A DNA stretch of 64,000 nt from Nocardia wallacei (GCF_014466955.1 NZ_AP023396.1:1178001-1242000); one strand, 5' to 3'; numbered from the stretch's first letter, positions 36,870 to 45,381 are shown. Program-made: numbers and translations. The notes: a model not told the origin generated them from the letters alone.

Positions 36870-37571
36870 TCAGTTCAGCAGAACCAGCCAGACCGCCGCG
36901 TAGTGGCACAGCGCGGCGAGAACCGTTGCGGCATGGAAGAACTCGTGATGTCCGAAGGTCTCCGGCCAGGGATCGGGCCATCGGGTGGCGTACAGGACGG
37001 CGCCCCCGCTGTAGGCGAGTCCGCCGACGAGCAGCAGCACCATCGGCGCGACGCCCACGTTGTGGGTCAGCGTCGCCGCCACCGGCACCACCGCCCAGCC
37101 CAGCACCAGATACAGCGGCACCCCGACCCAGCGCGGCGCGGTCGGCCACAGCAGTTTCAGCGCGACCCCGGCCAGCGCACCCGCCCAGACGACGGCCAGC
37201 AGCGTGACCCCCGTCGACGTCGGCAGCCCCAGCAGCGCGAAGGGCGTGTAGCTACCGGCGATGAACAGGAAGATCATCGAATGGTCGGCGCGCTTCATGT
37301 GGATGCGCGACCGCTCGGTGCGCCAGTTCACCCGGTGATACACGGCACTGACGCCGAACACCCCGCACACCGTCAACCCGTACACCAGCGTCGACCAGCC
37401 CGCCTTCGCCGACACCGTCGCGGCCGTGCCGGTCAGGGCGATCACCGCCAGCGCCGCGATGCCCACCGCGTAGGTGTGGATCCACCCGCGCATGCGGGGC
37501 TTGAGCGGCACCTGCCGTAGCTCGTCCAGGGCTCCGAGCACCGGGTTCGCCCGCTGTACCGTCTCCGCCAC
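36870..37571 (-). CDS. trhA: TrhA/hemolysin III family (PAQR) membrane protein
   Basis: 233 residues from GTG 37571, with GAGGAGG (37586-37580) upstream. Seven helices. PAQR metal-ligand motifs are SAVYHRVNW, HMKRADHSMIFLFIAGSYTP and FGHHEFFHAATV. Rv1085c holds the same place. Relatives take part in membrane energetics or lipid homeostasis; the hemolysin name is historical. A perfect 20-bp palindrome covers the promoter region (see 37590-37609). Confidence 0.9.
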   Translation of the reverse strand: MAETVQRANPVLGALDELRQVPLKPRMRGWIHTYAVGIAALAVIALTGTAATVSAKAGWSTLVYGLTVCGVFGVSAVYHRVNWRTERSRIHMKRADHSMIFLFIAGSYTPFALLGLPTSTGVTLLAVVWAGALAGVALKLLWPTAPRWVGVPLYLVLGWAVVPVAATLTHNVGVAPMVLLLVGGLAYSGGAVLYATRWPDPWPETFGHHEFFHAATVLAALCHYAAVWLVLLN

Positions 37572-37589
37572 GCTCAGTACCTCCTCAGT

Positions 37590-37609
37590 AACCTACGGTT
37601 CCGTAGGTT
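37590..37609. promoter_or_regulatory. Perfect 20-bp palindromic operator before trhA
   Basis: Arms AACCTACGG (37590-37598) and CCGTAGGTT (37601-37609) flank two bases. The site lies directly upstream of the trhA ribosome site, where a bound repressor would block transcription. Size and symmetry fit a TetR-family dimer. Confidence 0.65.
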
Positions 37610-37754
37610 GGCGCTGTCGCCACTGTACCGGGCGCGGGCGAGGGGTTCGGCGAGTCGGCTCGCGCCCGCGGGCCGCGGTACCGCGTGTCGGTGCGCCGAG
37701 GCTTGTCAGGCCGACAAGGCGGTGACGTGACACGGCGGCGTAGGGTGGCTGTTC

Positions 37755-38534
37755 GTGGAACTTGCTAGTCGGGTGCGTGGCCTGCCATATCGCATCTACG
37801 AGGCGCGGCTGTCGAAACAGCTGGCGGGCAAACAACATCCGCGTCATGTAGCGGTCGTCTGTGACGGCAATCGGCGCTGGGCGCGGGAGAACGGTTTCAC
37901 CGACGTCAGCCACGGGCATCGGGTCGGAGCGCTGCGGATCGCCGAACTGGTCGGCTGGTGTGAGGCCGAGGGCATCGAGATGGTGACGGTCTATCTGCTG
38001 TCGACCGAGAATCTCAGCCGTGGTCAGGACGAACTGGAGACGCTGTTCGAGGTGATCCCGGACGTCGTGGAGGAACTGTCGGCGCCGGAACGGAACTGGA
38101 GCGTGCGGATCGTCGGCTCGCTGGACGGGCTGCCGGCCGATATCGCGCGCCGCATGGAGAAGGCGGCCGCGGAGACGCACGGCCGCAACGGCGTGCACGT
38201 GAACGTCGCGATCGGCTACGGCGGTCGGCAGGAGATCGCCGACGCGGTGCGTTCGCTGGTGCGCCAGGAGATGGCGGCGGGGGAGACCGGCGAGGATCTG
38301 GTGCAGTCGATCACCGTCAACGCCATCGGCCAGCACCTGTACACCTCCGGGCAACCGGATCCGGACCTGGTCATCCGCACCTCCGGCGAACAACGGCTGT
38401 CGGGATTCCTGCTGTGGCAGAGCGCCTATTCGGAGATCTGGTTCACCGAGGCGTACTGGCCGGAGTTCCGGCGAGTGGATTTTCTGCGTGCCCTGCGTGA
38501 CTACGCCGCACGGCATCGTCGCTACGGGACCTGA
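37755..38534 (+). CDS. Short-chain Z-isoprenyl diphosphate synthase (Rv1086-like)
   Basis: 259 residues from GTG 37755. The catalytic Asp37 is in VVCDGNRRWAREN, and RTSGEQRLSGFLLWQSAYSEIWF is the C-terminal UPPS signature. Position matches Rv1086, which makes omega,E,Z-farnesyl diphosphate, the precursor that another synthase extends to decaprenyl phosphate, the lipid carrier for cell-wall arabinogalactan and peptidoglycan. Product length here is inferred from that orthology. Confidence 0.92.
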   Translation: MELASRVRGLPYRIYEARLSKQLAGKQHPRHVAVVCDGNRRWARENGFTDVSHGHRVGALRIAELVGWCEAEGIEMVTVYLLSTENLSRGQDELETLFEVIPDVVEELSAPERNWSVRIVGSLDGLPADIARRMEKAAAETHGRNGVHVNVAIGYGGRQEIADAVRSLVRQEMAAGETGEDLVQSITVNAIGQHLYTSGQPDPDLVIRTSGEQRLSGFLLWQSAYSEIWFTEAYWPEFRRVDFLRALRDYAARHRRYGT

Positions 38535-38611
38535 GCCGCGCTCGAGCACAGCTCTGTTGCATTGCGTGGTCACGGGCTCACCGGACCGCGCGGCTCGCGT
38601 ACCGTGCGAAC

Positions 38612-39205
38612 ATGAGTGACAACGGGACCGGGCAGCGCGGCACGGTCACGGCACCGGCCCACCTCAGCTACGAGGAATTCGGGCGGCGCTTCCTGCTGTA
38701 CGCCGCGTCCGAGCAGCGCATCGCCGGCGCATTCGCCCAACTGACCGGCGCCGCTTTCGATTTCGGCCCGATCGGGGTCGGTCCGGGACGGCTGGCCAAG
38801 GTGTCGGCGCAGGTCCAGCTGGGCGAACCGCGCCTCGAACGCGACGTCGGCGATCTCATCGAGTTCGATCTGGCCATCCCGCTCGGTGTCGATCTGCTGC
38901 TCGATCTGGCCCTGGATCGGCACAACTTCCAGGTCGACGGTTTCGTGCACATCCACCTGACCGTGCGGACGGCCGAGCCGCTGCGGGTGCTCATCGACAT
39001 CGCCGAGCCGCGTCCGGGCGATGTGCGCATCAATGTCGCCACCGCGACCCGGCGCGGCCAGTTGCTGCGCATTCTGGCCAGTGTCGACCACGAGATCCGG
39101 CGTTTCGTGGCCCGCTATATCGCCAAGGAAATTCGCAAACCGCATATCGCCGCGGTGCGCGATATCGATGTGGCGGCCCGGCTGGACGCCGCCTGGAAAG
39201 TCTGA
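38612..39205 (+). CDS. Conserved-looking protein of unknown family
   Basis: 197 residues, no signal peptide. After a polar N-terminus the sequence alternates long beta-strands (IEFDLAIPLGVDLLLDLALDRHNFQVDG; VHIHLTVRTAEPLRVLIDI) and ends in basic helices (DHEIRRFVARYIAKEIRKPHIAAVRDID). The strand pattern could form a lipid-binding barrel with an amphipathic C-terminal helix, but that is inference. It is convergent with coaA, 4 bases between stops. No name is offered. Confidence 0.75.
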   Translation: MSDNGTGQRGTVTAPAHLSYEEFGRRFLLYAASEQRIAGAFAQLTGAAFDFGPIGVGPGRLAKVSAQVQLGEPRLERDVGDLIEFDLAIPLGVDLLLDLALDRHNFQVDGFVHIHLTVRTAEPLRVLIDIAEPRPGDVRINVATATRRGQLLRILASVDHEIRRFVARYIAKEIRKPHIAAVRDIDVAARLDAAWKV

Positions 39206-39209
39206 CGGG

Positions 39210-40142
39210 CTACAGCTTGCGCAGCCGTATCCGGTTGATGGTGTGGTCGGAATCCTTGCGCAGCACCAGGGTCGCGCGTGGCCGCGTGGGCAGGATGTTC
39301 TCCACCAGATTGGGCCGGTTGGTGGCGTTCCAGATCTCCTGGGCCGCGATCGTGGCCTCCCGGTCGGAGAACTTGGCGTAGTGGTGGAAGTGGGATTTCG
39401 GATTCGCGAACGCCGTCTTGCGCAGGGACAGAAAGCGATTCACGTACCAGGTTTCGATGTCCTCGATGCGCGCGTCGACATAGATGGAGAAATCGAACAG
39501 GTCCGACACCATCAATCGCGGCCCGGTCTGCAGGACGTTGAGACCCTCCATGATGAGAATGTCCGGCTGGCGCACACAATGGAAATCACCCGGCACGATG
39601 TCGTAGAGAATGTGCGAGTACATCGGCGCGCACACCTCGGCCGCACCGGATTTCACCTCGGTGACGAAGCGCAGCAATTTGCGGCGGTCGTAGCTTTCCG
39701 GGAAACCCTTGCGGTGCATGATGCCGCGCCGGGTGAGTTCGGCGGTGGGATAGAGGAATCCGTCGGTGGTGACCAGGTCCACCCGGGGGTGGTGTTCCCA
39801 GCGCGCGAGCAGCGCCTGCAGCACGCGGGCGGTGGTGGACTTGCCGACGGCGACGCTGCCGGCGATGCCGATCACGAACGGTACCTGGTGGTCGGGGTGG
39901 GTTTCGCCGAGGAACGTGGCGGTCGCCGCGAACAGCCGCTGCCGCGCGGCCACCTGCAGGTGGATGAGCCGGGCGAGGGGCAGATAGACCTCCGCGACTT
40001 CCTCGAGGTCGATCTGCTCACCGAGACCGCGCAGACCGACCAGCTCTTCCTCGGTCAGTACCAGAGGAGTCGATTTCCGCAGGGTGCGCCACTGTTTTCG
40101 GTCGAATTCCACATACGGACTCGGCTCGCTCATCCGCGCCAC
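39210..40142 (-). CDS. coaA: Type I pantothenate kinase
   Basis: 310 residues from GTG 40142; ATG 40133 would shorten it by three. The Walker A motif GSVAVGKST lies at 95-103, with [15 protein letters not shown] and [11 protein letters not shown] downstream. The ending [35 protein letters not shown] is nearly that of Rv1092c. It phosphorylates pantothenate in the first and regulated step of CoA synthesis. The genomic position also matches Rv1092c. Confidence 0.95.
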   Translation of the reverse strand: MARMSEPSPYVEFDRKQWRTLRKSTPLVLTEEELVGLRGLGEQIDLEEVAEVYLPLARLIHLQVAARQRLFAATATFLGETHPDHQVPFVIGIAGSVAVGKSTTARVLQALLARWEHHPRVDLVTTDGFLYPTAELTRRGIMHRKGFPESYDRRKLLRFVTEVKSGAAEVCAPMYSHILYDIVPGDFHCVRQPDILIMEGLNVLQTGPRLMVSDLFDFSIYVDARIEDIETWYVNRFLSLRKTAFANPKSHFHHYAKFSDREATIAAQEIWNATNRPNLVENILPTRPRATLVLRKDSDHTINRIRLRKL

Positions 40143-40184
40143 TTACCCACGCCCCCGGCTCGGTAAACACGGCACTTCGGATGA

Positions 40185-40219
40185 GTTCTCACAGGTGCCG
40201 TCCCCGGCGCGGTGAGAAC
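40185..40219. promoter_or_regulatory. Inverted repeat in coaA/DUF885 divergent region
   Basis: GTTCTCAC (40185-40192) and GTGAGAAC (40212-40219) are perfectly complementary with a 19-base spacer, inside the 224-base divergent promoter region. It could be an operator or simply a stem-loop. Confidence 0.3.
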
Positions 40220-40366
40220 CGGTCCACTGTCCTCGCATAGGCGAATTGTCCTCTCGGTCAACGGACCGCCGTACGCGGGGTGTTCCTACTCGTCGGTAAC
40301 CTGGCGTGACGATTCTCTCTCCGGTGCCGTGTACGCGGCGATGAACAGGCGTTAAGGTCGGTGGTC

Positions 40367-41566
40367 ATGCAGGCGCATCCGCTCGTGACCGAATACCTGC
40401 GGCTGGGGCTGGCATTCGACCGCCTCGAGCCCGGCTTTGTCGACGCCTACACCGGTGATCCGGCGCTGCGGCGTGGGGTGGAGAACGCGCCCGCGCCCGA
40501 GCCGCGCGAACTGGCCACGCGGGCAGCGGCTTTGCGCAAAGAACTGCCGGAGTCGGGTTTGACGGCCGAGCGCACGGAATTTCTCGACGTCCATCTGCGG
40601 GCGCTGGAATGCTCCGGCCGCAAGTTCGCCGGTGACACGATCTCGTTCGTCGACGAGGTGCGCGCCTATTTCGATGTCGAGATCGCGCCGGGCGAGGTCG
40701 AGGACTATCGCGAGGCGCACCGGCAGATGGCCGAGGTGCTGCCCGGCGACGGACCGCTGGCCGAACGGGTCACCGCGCACCGCCGCGCCGACGAGATTCC
40801 GCCCGACCGGCTGCGCGCCTGTGTGGCGGCGTTCTCCGGCGCGCTGCGGGAGCTGGTGCGCGCTCGCTACCCGCTGCCGGACCACGAGACGGTGGAGTAC
40901 GAGGTGGTCGGCGACAAGCCGTGGTCGGGCTTCAACTACTACCTGGGCAACTACCGCTCCCGGGTGGCGATCAACTCCGACCTCAAACAGCACATGGCGC
41001 ATCTGCCCGCGCTGATCGCGCACGAGGCGTATCCCGGTCACCACACCGAGCACTGCCGCAAGGAGGCCGGGCTGGTCGCGGCGGGGCAGGACGAGCAGAC
41101 GCTGTTCCTGGTGAACACGCCGCAGTGCCTGATGGCCGAGGGCCTGGCGGATCTGGCGCTGAAGTCGATCGTCGGCCCGGGCTGGGGGCGTTGGGCGCAG
41201 GACATCTACGCCGACCTCGGCCTGCGCTTCGATGGTGAACGCGCGGAACGGCTTTCGGCCGCTTCGGCGAAGCTGCTGGGCGTGCGGCAGGACGCGGCGC
41301 TGCTGCTGCACGATCGCGGCCGCAGCGCCGACGAGGTCGCCGAATTCCTGCAGCGCTGGAATCTGACCACGCCGGAGCGGGCGCGCCAGTCGCTGCGCTT
41401 CCTGTCCTCGCCGCTGTGGCGGGCCTACATCAGCACCTACGTCGAGGGCTACCGCCTGCTCGGCGGTTGGCTGGACCGGGCCGCCGACGCGGACGAGCGG
41501 GCCGAGCGGTTCCGCCGCCTGCTCGACGAACCGCTCACCCCGGGCGCGCTGCGCCGGATGCCCTGA
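40367..41566 (+). CDS. DUF885 metallo-hydrolase family protein, short form
   Basis: 399 residues from ATG 40367 (GTG 40361 also possible). The motif LIAHEAYPGHHTEH lies near residue 223 and CLMAEGLADLALKSIVG follows, keeping the metal-ligand arrangement seen in the 558-residue paralogue at 9005. It is shorter than most DUF885 proteins because the N-terminal helical domain is reduced. Cytoplasmic; substrate unknown. It sits between coaA and glyA, where M. tuberculosis has no such gene. Confidence 0.8.
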   Translation: MQAHPLVTEYLRLGLAFDRLEPGFVDAYTGDPALRRGVENAPAPEPRELATRAAALRKELPESGLTAERTEFLDVHLRALECSGRKFAGDTISFVDEVRAYFDVEIAPGEVEDYREAHRQMAEVLPGDGPLAERVTAHRRADEIPPDRLRACVAAFSGALRELVRARYPLPDHETVEYEVVGDKPWSGFNYYLGNYRSRVAINSDLKQHMAHLPALIAHEAYPGHHTEHCRKEAGLVAAGQDEQTLFLVNTPQCLMAEGLADLALKSIVGPGWGRWAQDIYADLGLRFDGERAERLSAASAKLLGVRQDAALLLHDRGRSADEVAEFLQRWNLTTPERARQSLRFLSSPLWRAYISTYVEGYRLLGGWLDRAADADERAERFRRLLDEPLTPGALRRMP

Positions 41567-41584
41567 CCCGATACGGTTACCGGC

Positions 41585-41684
41585 CGCTGCCCGGCGCGGG
41601 CAACTCGGACGCTGCCCGGGGCGGGCGACTCGGACGCTGCCCGGGGCGGGCGACTCGGACGCTGCCCGGCGCGGGCAACTCGGG
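41585..41684 (+). repeat. Four tandem 25-bp repeats upstream of glyA
   Basis: Units begin at 41585, 41610, 41635 and 41660. Each starts CGCTGCCCGG and ends ACTCGGA; units 1 and 4 have C and A where units 2 and 3 have G. Each unit contains GCCCG..CGGGC and can fold into a small hairpin. The array occupies most of the 174-base gap before the glyA start. Confidence 0.9.
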
Positions 41685-41740
41685 CAGCCGGGCGCGGACC
41701 GGGAGCACCGTTCGAGGGCGCGACACCCGGAACATAGACT

Positions 41741-43042
41741 GTGCTCGTGACCCAGACGACCGCCTCTGTCAACACGCAATCCCTCGCCGAACTCGATCCC
41801 GAGCTGGCCACCGCGATGGCCGGTGAGCTCGCCCGCGAGCGCGACACCCTCGAGATGATCGCCTCGGAGAACTTCGTGCCGCGTGCGGTGCTGCAGGCGC
41901 AGGGCAGCGTGCTGACCAACAAGTACGCCGAGGGCTACCCGGGCCGGCGCTACTACGGTGGCTGCGAGCACGTCGACGTGGTCGAGAACCTGGCGCGGGA
42001 GCGGGTCAAGGCGCTGTTCGGCGCGGATTTCGCCAACGTGCAGCCGCATTCGGGGGCGCAGGCCAACGCCGCGGTCCTGATGTCGCTGATGAACCCCGGC
42101 GAGCGGCTGCTCGGCCTGGATCTGGCGCACGGCGGTCACCTCACCCACGGCATGCGGCTGAACTTCTCCGGCAAGCTCTACGAGGTGCACGCCTACGGGG
42201 TGAGCAAGGACGATCACCGCATCGACATGGACGAGGTGCGCAAGCAGGCGCGCGAGGTGCGGCCGCGGGTGATCGTGGCCGGGTGGTCGGCCTATCCGCG
42301 GCACCTGGACTTCGCGGCGTTCCGGGAGATCGCCGACGAGGTGGACGCCTACCTGTGGGTCGACATGGCGCACTTCGCCGGTCTGGTGGCCGCGGGCCTG
42401 CACCCCTCGCCGGTGCCGCACGCCGACGTGGTCTCCTCCACCGTGCACAAGACCCTCGGCGGCCCGCGCTCGGGTGTGATCCTGGCCAAGCAGGAGTACG
42501 CCAAGAAGCTGAACAGCGCGGTGTTCCCAGGTCAGCAGGGCGGCCCGCTGATGCACGCGATCGCCGCCAAGGCCGTGGCCTTCAAGATCGCGGGCACCCA
42601 GGAGTTCAAGGAGCGTCAGGAGCGCACGCTGACGGGTGCGAAGCTGCTGGCCGAGCGCCTGGCCGCCGCCGACGTCTCCGCGAAGGGCATCACGGTCCTC
42701 ACCGGCGGCACCGACGTGCACCTGGTGCTGGTGGATCTGCGCAACTCGGTGCTCGACGGCCAGCAGGGCGAGGATCTGCTGCACGAGATCGGAATCACGG
42801 TGAACCGCAACGCCGTCCCGTTCGACCCCCGCCCGCCGATGGTCACCTCGGGCCTGCGCATCGGCACCGCCGCCCTGGCCACCCGAGGCTTCGGCGACAC
42901 CGAGTTCACCGAGGTCGCCGACATCATTGCCACTGCCCTGAAGGGCGACGCCGACCTGCCCGCCCTGCGCGCGCGAGTAGCCAAGCTGGCCCAGGAGTTC
43001 CCGCTCTACGAGGGCCTGGAGGACTGGCGTCTGCTCGGCTGA
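41741..43042 (+). CDS. glyA: Serine hydroxymethyltransferase
   Basis: 433 residues from GTG 41741 (GTG 41747 possible). The PLP Lys about 237 is in [50 protein letters not shown] and [10 protein letters not shown] are family blocks. It interconverts serine and glycine with tetrahydrofolate and feeds one-carbon units. Position matches Rv1093. A strong hairpin terminator follows 37 bases after the stop. Confidence 0.95.
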   Translation: MLVTQTTASVNTQSLAELDPELATAMAGELARERDTLEMIASENFVPRAVLQAQGSVLTNKYAEGYPGRRYYGGCEHVDVVENLARERVKALFGADFANVQPHSGAQANAAVLMSLMNPGERLLGLDLAHGGHLTHGMRLNFSGKLYEVHAYGVSKDDHRIDMDEVRKQAREVRPRVIVAGWSAYPRHLDFAAFREIADEVDAYLWVDMAHFAGLVAAGLHPSPVPHADVVSSTVHKTLGGPRSGVILAKQEYAKKLNSAVFPGQQGGPLMHAIAAKAVAFKIAGTQEFKERQERTLTGAKLLAERLAAADVSAKGITVLTGGTDVHLVLVDLRNSVLDGQQGEDLLHEIGITVNRNAVPFDPRPPMVTSGLRIGTAALATRGFGDTEFTEVADIIATALKGDADLPALRARVAKLAQEFPLYEGLEDWRLLG

Positions 43043-43078
43043 GCATGTAAACCGCTGAGCCCCAAAGGCTCCGAACAC

Positions 43079-43120
43079 AGCATGGCCCGTCGATGCCTCG
43101 ATGCGTCGACGGGCCATGCT
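43079..43120. terminator. glyA terminator hairpin
   Basis: An 18-bp stem (43079-43096 with 43103-43120, one G-U pair) and 6-base loop lie between convergent glyA and the small minus-strand membrane gene. No T-run, but stem strength suffices. Confidence 0.8.
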
Positions 43121-43147
43121 CGTACTGTCTCGGCTGTGGCCTCGCCC

Positions 43148-43300
43148 TTACCGTCCGTCCTCGCTTTCGATGCGATCACGAATCCCCCGAACCGACTTGT
43201 CCTCCGGCGTCCGCTGCGGCCACAACACCGCAATCACGAAGACCCCCAACGGTATTCCGATCACGACAACAAGACCGACCTGCCACCCGAGCCCATTCAC
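43148..43300 (-). CDS. Tiny single-helix membrane protein of the 43-kb cassette
   Basis: 50 residues from GTG 43300, whose GTGA overlaps the stop of the preceding 51-aa gene. A short N-terminus MNGLG-like, one helix WQVGLVVVIGIPLGVFVIAVLW, and a charged cytoplasmic tail TPEDKSVRGIRDRIESEDGR. The clean membrane topology and the coupled start make it very likely real despite its size. No family recognised. Size and topology resemble small type I toxins or membrane adaptors, which is inference only. Confidence 0.72.
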   Translation of the reverse strand: MNGLGWQVGLVVVIGIPLGVFVIAVLWPQRTPEDKSVRGIRDRIESEDGR

Positions 43301-43452
43301 GACGCCTCCCATTCCACCCACCCGCCCTCCCCAGCATCACCGCCATAGCACTCCAGATACACCCCCGGCCCATCCTCGGCCGACTCACCTTCATAGGCGC
43401 GAACTTCCAGCACGCCCCCGGGAAACTCGAACAACCGTGTGCGCCACTCCAT
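43297..43452 (-). CDS. Tiny acidic, Trp-rich protein of the 43-kb cassette
   Basis: 51 residues from ATG 43452. MEWRTRLFEFPGGVLEVRAY, then acidic EGESAEDGPGVYLECYGGDAG, ending GGWVEWEAS. Strongly acidic with three Trp and several beta-prone stretches, consistent with a small beta-sheet protein. It is translationally coupled to the membrane protein gene downstream and divergent from the 109-aa/DUF6879/XRE operon, sharing its control region. Confidence 0.7.
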   Translation of the reverse strand: MEWRTRLFEFPGGVLEVRAYEGESAEDGPGVYLECYGGDAGEGGWVEWEAS

Positions 43453-43558
43453 CTCGTCCCCTCATAGCCGTAGGTACGGCAACCCCGAACCGATCCCATT
43501 CCGCCGGTTCCGACTGCCGACTCCGACGCTAGGAAGCCGGATGTCATCAGGGCGAGAG

Positions 43559-43651
43559 ACTTGCAGAAACTTGCGAAAAATGATGGAACCGGGGACATCG
43601 AGCATCTATCCGCGAGACAATGCCTTCTGCCATCGCAAGAACCCGCAAGTT
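43559..43651. promoter_or_regulatory. Paired CTTGC half-site repeats in cassette control region
   Basis: ACTTGCAGAA and ACTTGCGAAA stand as direct repeats at 43559 and 43569. Their inverted counterparts CGCAAG occur at 43634 and 43644, again with a 10-base period, just upstream of the ribosome site of the 109-aa gene. One protein bound on the same DNA face could repress both strands; the cassette's XRE regulator is the obvious candidate. Confidence 0.55.
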
Positions 43652-43671
43652 TTCGGCGAGGAGAAGTCGTC

Positions 43672-44001
43672 ATGAAGCTGAAGTTCCTTGGCAGCGGAGG
43701 ATCCGACAGGAACGGCTGTCCGACTTTGTATGCCAACGACGAAGGCTACGTCGTCCAGGCATGGCGGACGGATCGTGTGGGCACTGTCGAACTCCCGCAT
43801 CTGCTGCTCGGTTTCTTGGAGCCGGATACTTTCATAGCCGCACGGCTGACCGATACGGGCCGAGGTACGTTCACCCTGACGGGTGTACCTGTCACCGACC
43901 GTGAGACGCTGGCGCAGATGGCGATCGCGGAGAACGAAACGGCTGTCGAAGTACCGAAGGCTGAGAGGACCTACTACGGTGGAGTTTCGCGGACTCGATG
44001 A
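43672..44001 (+). CDS. 109-aa protein of unknown function, first gene of DUF6879/XRE operon
   Basis: 109 residues from ATG 43672, with GAGGAG at 43658-43663. LKFLGSGGSDRNGCPTLYANDEGYVVQAW is a compact beta-rich start; GVPVTDRETLAQMAIAENETAVEVPKA resembles the ending of short actinobacterial proteins often found before DUF6879 genes. The middle (VGTVELPHLLLGFLEPDTFIAARLTDTG) looks like an insertion relative to the shorter relatives I recall. It overlaps the DUF6879 gene by 23 bases. Function unknown. Confidence 0.8.
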   Translation: MKLKFLGSGGSDRNGCPTLYANDEGYVVQAWRTDRVGTVELPHLLLGFLEPDTFIAARLTDTGRGTFTLTGVPVTDRETLAQMAIAENETAVEVPKAERTYYGGVSRTR

Positions 44002-44512
44002 TTGGATTCGGCCGTTCCTCGCGTGTCAACGTTCGGCCTTCCACATGGAAGTCCGCGACTCCTACCTCGAGCCGTCCGAGTCGGAAGCCCTGCGACGGTT
44101 CCTGAACGACGAGCCGCCCCCGGAGTACGACAAGAGCGATTGGACCGGGCTGATTCGGGATATGACCGATCGAGGCGTTGGAGTGAGTCGTATCCGAGTA
44201 GTCACTGTGCCGCACAGCGGATACCAGCGTTGGCTATTGTCGGTTACCGGCGAGAATGTGGAAGCTGGCGAAGACATTCGATACATCCCACGTCACACGG
44301 TCGCGCCGGAAATCGTGCCATCCGACGATTGGTGGCTGTTCGACGAGCAGATGGTGGTGTTCAACCTGTCGGGTGCCGACGGTAAACCGGCCGGTACGGG
44401 AACGACAACGGATCCCGGGATTGTCACTTATTGCCGCGAGGTCAGGGAAAAGCTCTGGCCCTATGCGATACCTTACCGCGACTACTACGAACGTCCGGCG
44501 ACCGCTCGATAG
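43979..44512 (+). CDS. DUF6879 family protein
   Basis: 177 residues from GTG 43979, with GAGAGGA about 10 bases upstream inside the previous gene. Family marks are FHMEVRDSYLEPSESEALRRFL, GVSRIRVVTVPHSGYQRWLL, VEAGEDIRYIPR and DWWLFDEQMVVFNL. DUF6879 proteins accompany XRE-DUF5753 regulators throughout actinomycetes; their role is unknown. The stop TAG shares bases with the GTG of the XRE gene (TAGTG), so the three genes form a translationally coupled operon. Confidence 0.85.
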   Translation: MEFRGLDDWIRPFLACQRSAFHMEVRDSYLEPSESEALRRFLNDEPPPEYDKSDWTGLIRDMTDRGVGVSRIRVVTVPHSGYQRWLLSVTGENVEAGEDIRYIPRHTVAPEIVPSDDWWLFDEQMVVFNLSGADGKPAGTGTTTDPGIVTYCREVREKLWPYAIPYRDYYERPATAR

Positions 44513-45357
44513 TGACGAACTCGGCTCAGGAAGGCAGGGAGGCCCTCGGCCTGCGGCTCCGCGAGATACGACGGGATGCCGGTGTCACAGGCCGAGACCT
44601 CGCTGCCCGCGAAGGATGGCATGAATCCAAGGTATCGCGTATAGAACACGGAAAAGCGCGGCCGTCGAGCGATGATATTCGTGCGTACTGCCGACATTGC
44701 GGTGCTGGCGACGAGCTACCGGAGCTGTTGGCCACGCTCCACGCGGTCGACTCGGCGTACCTGGAGTGGCGGCGTGTGCTGGGCGGGGGTATCAAACGGG
44801 CGCAACAGGTCGTGATGAGGAACGAGGCCGCAGCTCAATTCATAAGAAATTATGAGCCTCAGGTGATTCCCGGCCTGCTGCAGACTGCCGAATATGCCGA
44901 AGCCAAGCTTCGCAGTGTCATCCAGTTCTACAATCTTCCCAACGACCTGGACAGTGGCGTATCGAAGCGCATGGAACGGCAGCAAATCCTGTACAAACGC
45001 GGGCGCAGGTTTCACTTTCTGATCAGTGAGAAATCCTTGTACGGTACCGTGGGAAACGACAGTGTGATGGGCGGGCAGCTCGATCGTCTGATGTCGATAA
45101 TCGGAATGCCGAGAGTTGCGCTGGGTATCGTACCCCTCACCGCCGAGACCGTCGTATCGGTCGAGAATTTCATGATGTTCGACAACCGAATGGTAAAGGT
45201 CGAGGGGCATACGGCCGAATTGACCGTCACCCAACCCAGAGAAATCGCCCTCTACGGCCGCGCATTCGACGTCCTGGCCGGTCAGTCGGTGACAGGGGAG
45301 AAGGCGCGCAGGCTGATTCGGGCTGCGATGGATATTCGGCGGAGTTCGGATCAGTAA
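44512..45357 (+). CDS. XRE-family regulator with DUF5753 domain
   Basis: 281 residues from GTG 44512. The N-terminal helix-turn-helix (about 10-70) has LREIRRDAGVTGRDLAAREGWHESKVSRIEHGKARPS. The DUF5753 domain follows from about 90, with IRNYEPQVIPGLLQTAEYAEA, HFLISEKSLYGTVG and MPRVALGIVPL. Homologues in Streptomyces (WhiJ type) control development together with small partner proteins (DUF397). No DUF397 gene is visible here; the tiny divergent genes may replace it. Confidence 0.92.
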   Translation: MTNSAQEGREALGLRLREIRRDAGVTGRDLAAREGWHESKVSRIEHGKARPSSDDIRAYCRHCGAGDELPELLATLHAVDSAYLEWRRVLGGGIKRAQQVVMRNEAAAQFIRNYEPQVIPGLLQTAEYAEAKLRSVIQFYNLPNDLDSGVSKRMERQQILYKRGRRFHFLISEKSLYGTVGNDSVMGGQLDRLMSIIGMPRVALGIVPLTAETVVSVENFMMFDNRMVKVEGHTAELTVTQPREIALYGRAFDVLAGQSVTGEKARRLIRAAMDIRRSSDQ

Positions 45358-45381
45358 GGGTAGTGACTGGTCGGATGAGCG

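Noticed and set aside
35133..37520. 795-codon plus-strand frame across cyclase and trhA
   Set aside because: Covers two minus-strand genes with complete active-site motifs; product is His/Arg/Asp/Gln noise.
40352..43117. 921-codon open frame on the minus strand opposite the DUF885 and glyA genes
   Set aside because: Antisense shadow of two well-identified genes; no recognisable fold and extreme Gln/Val/His composition.
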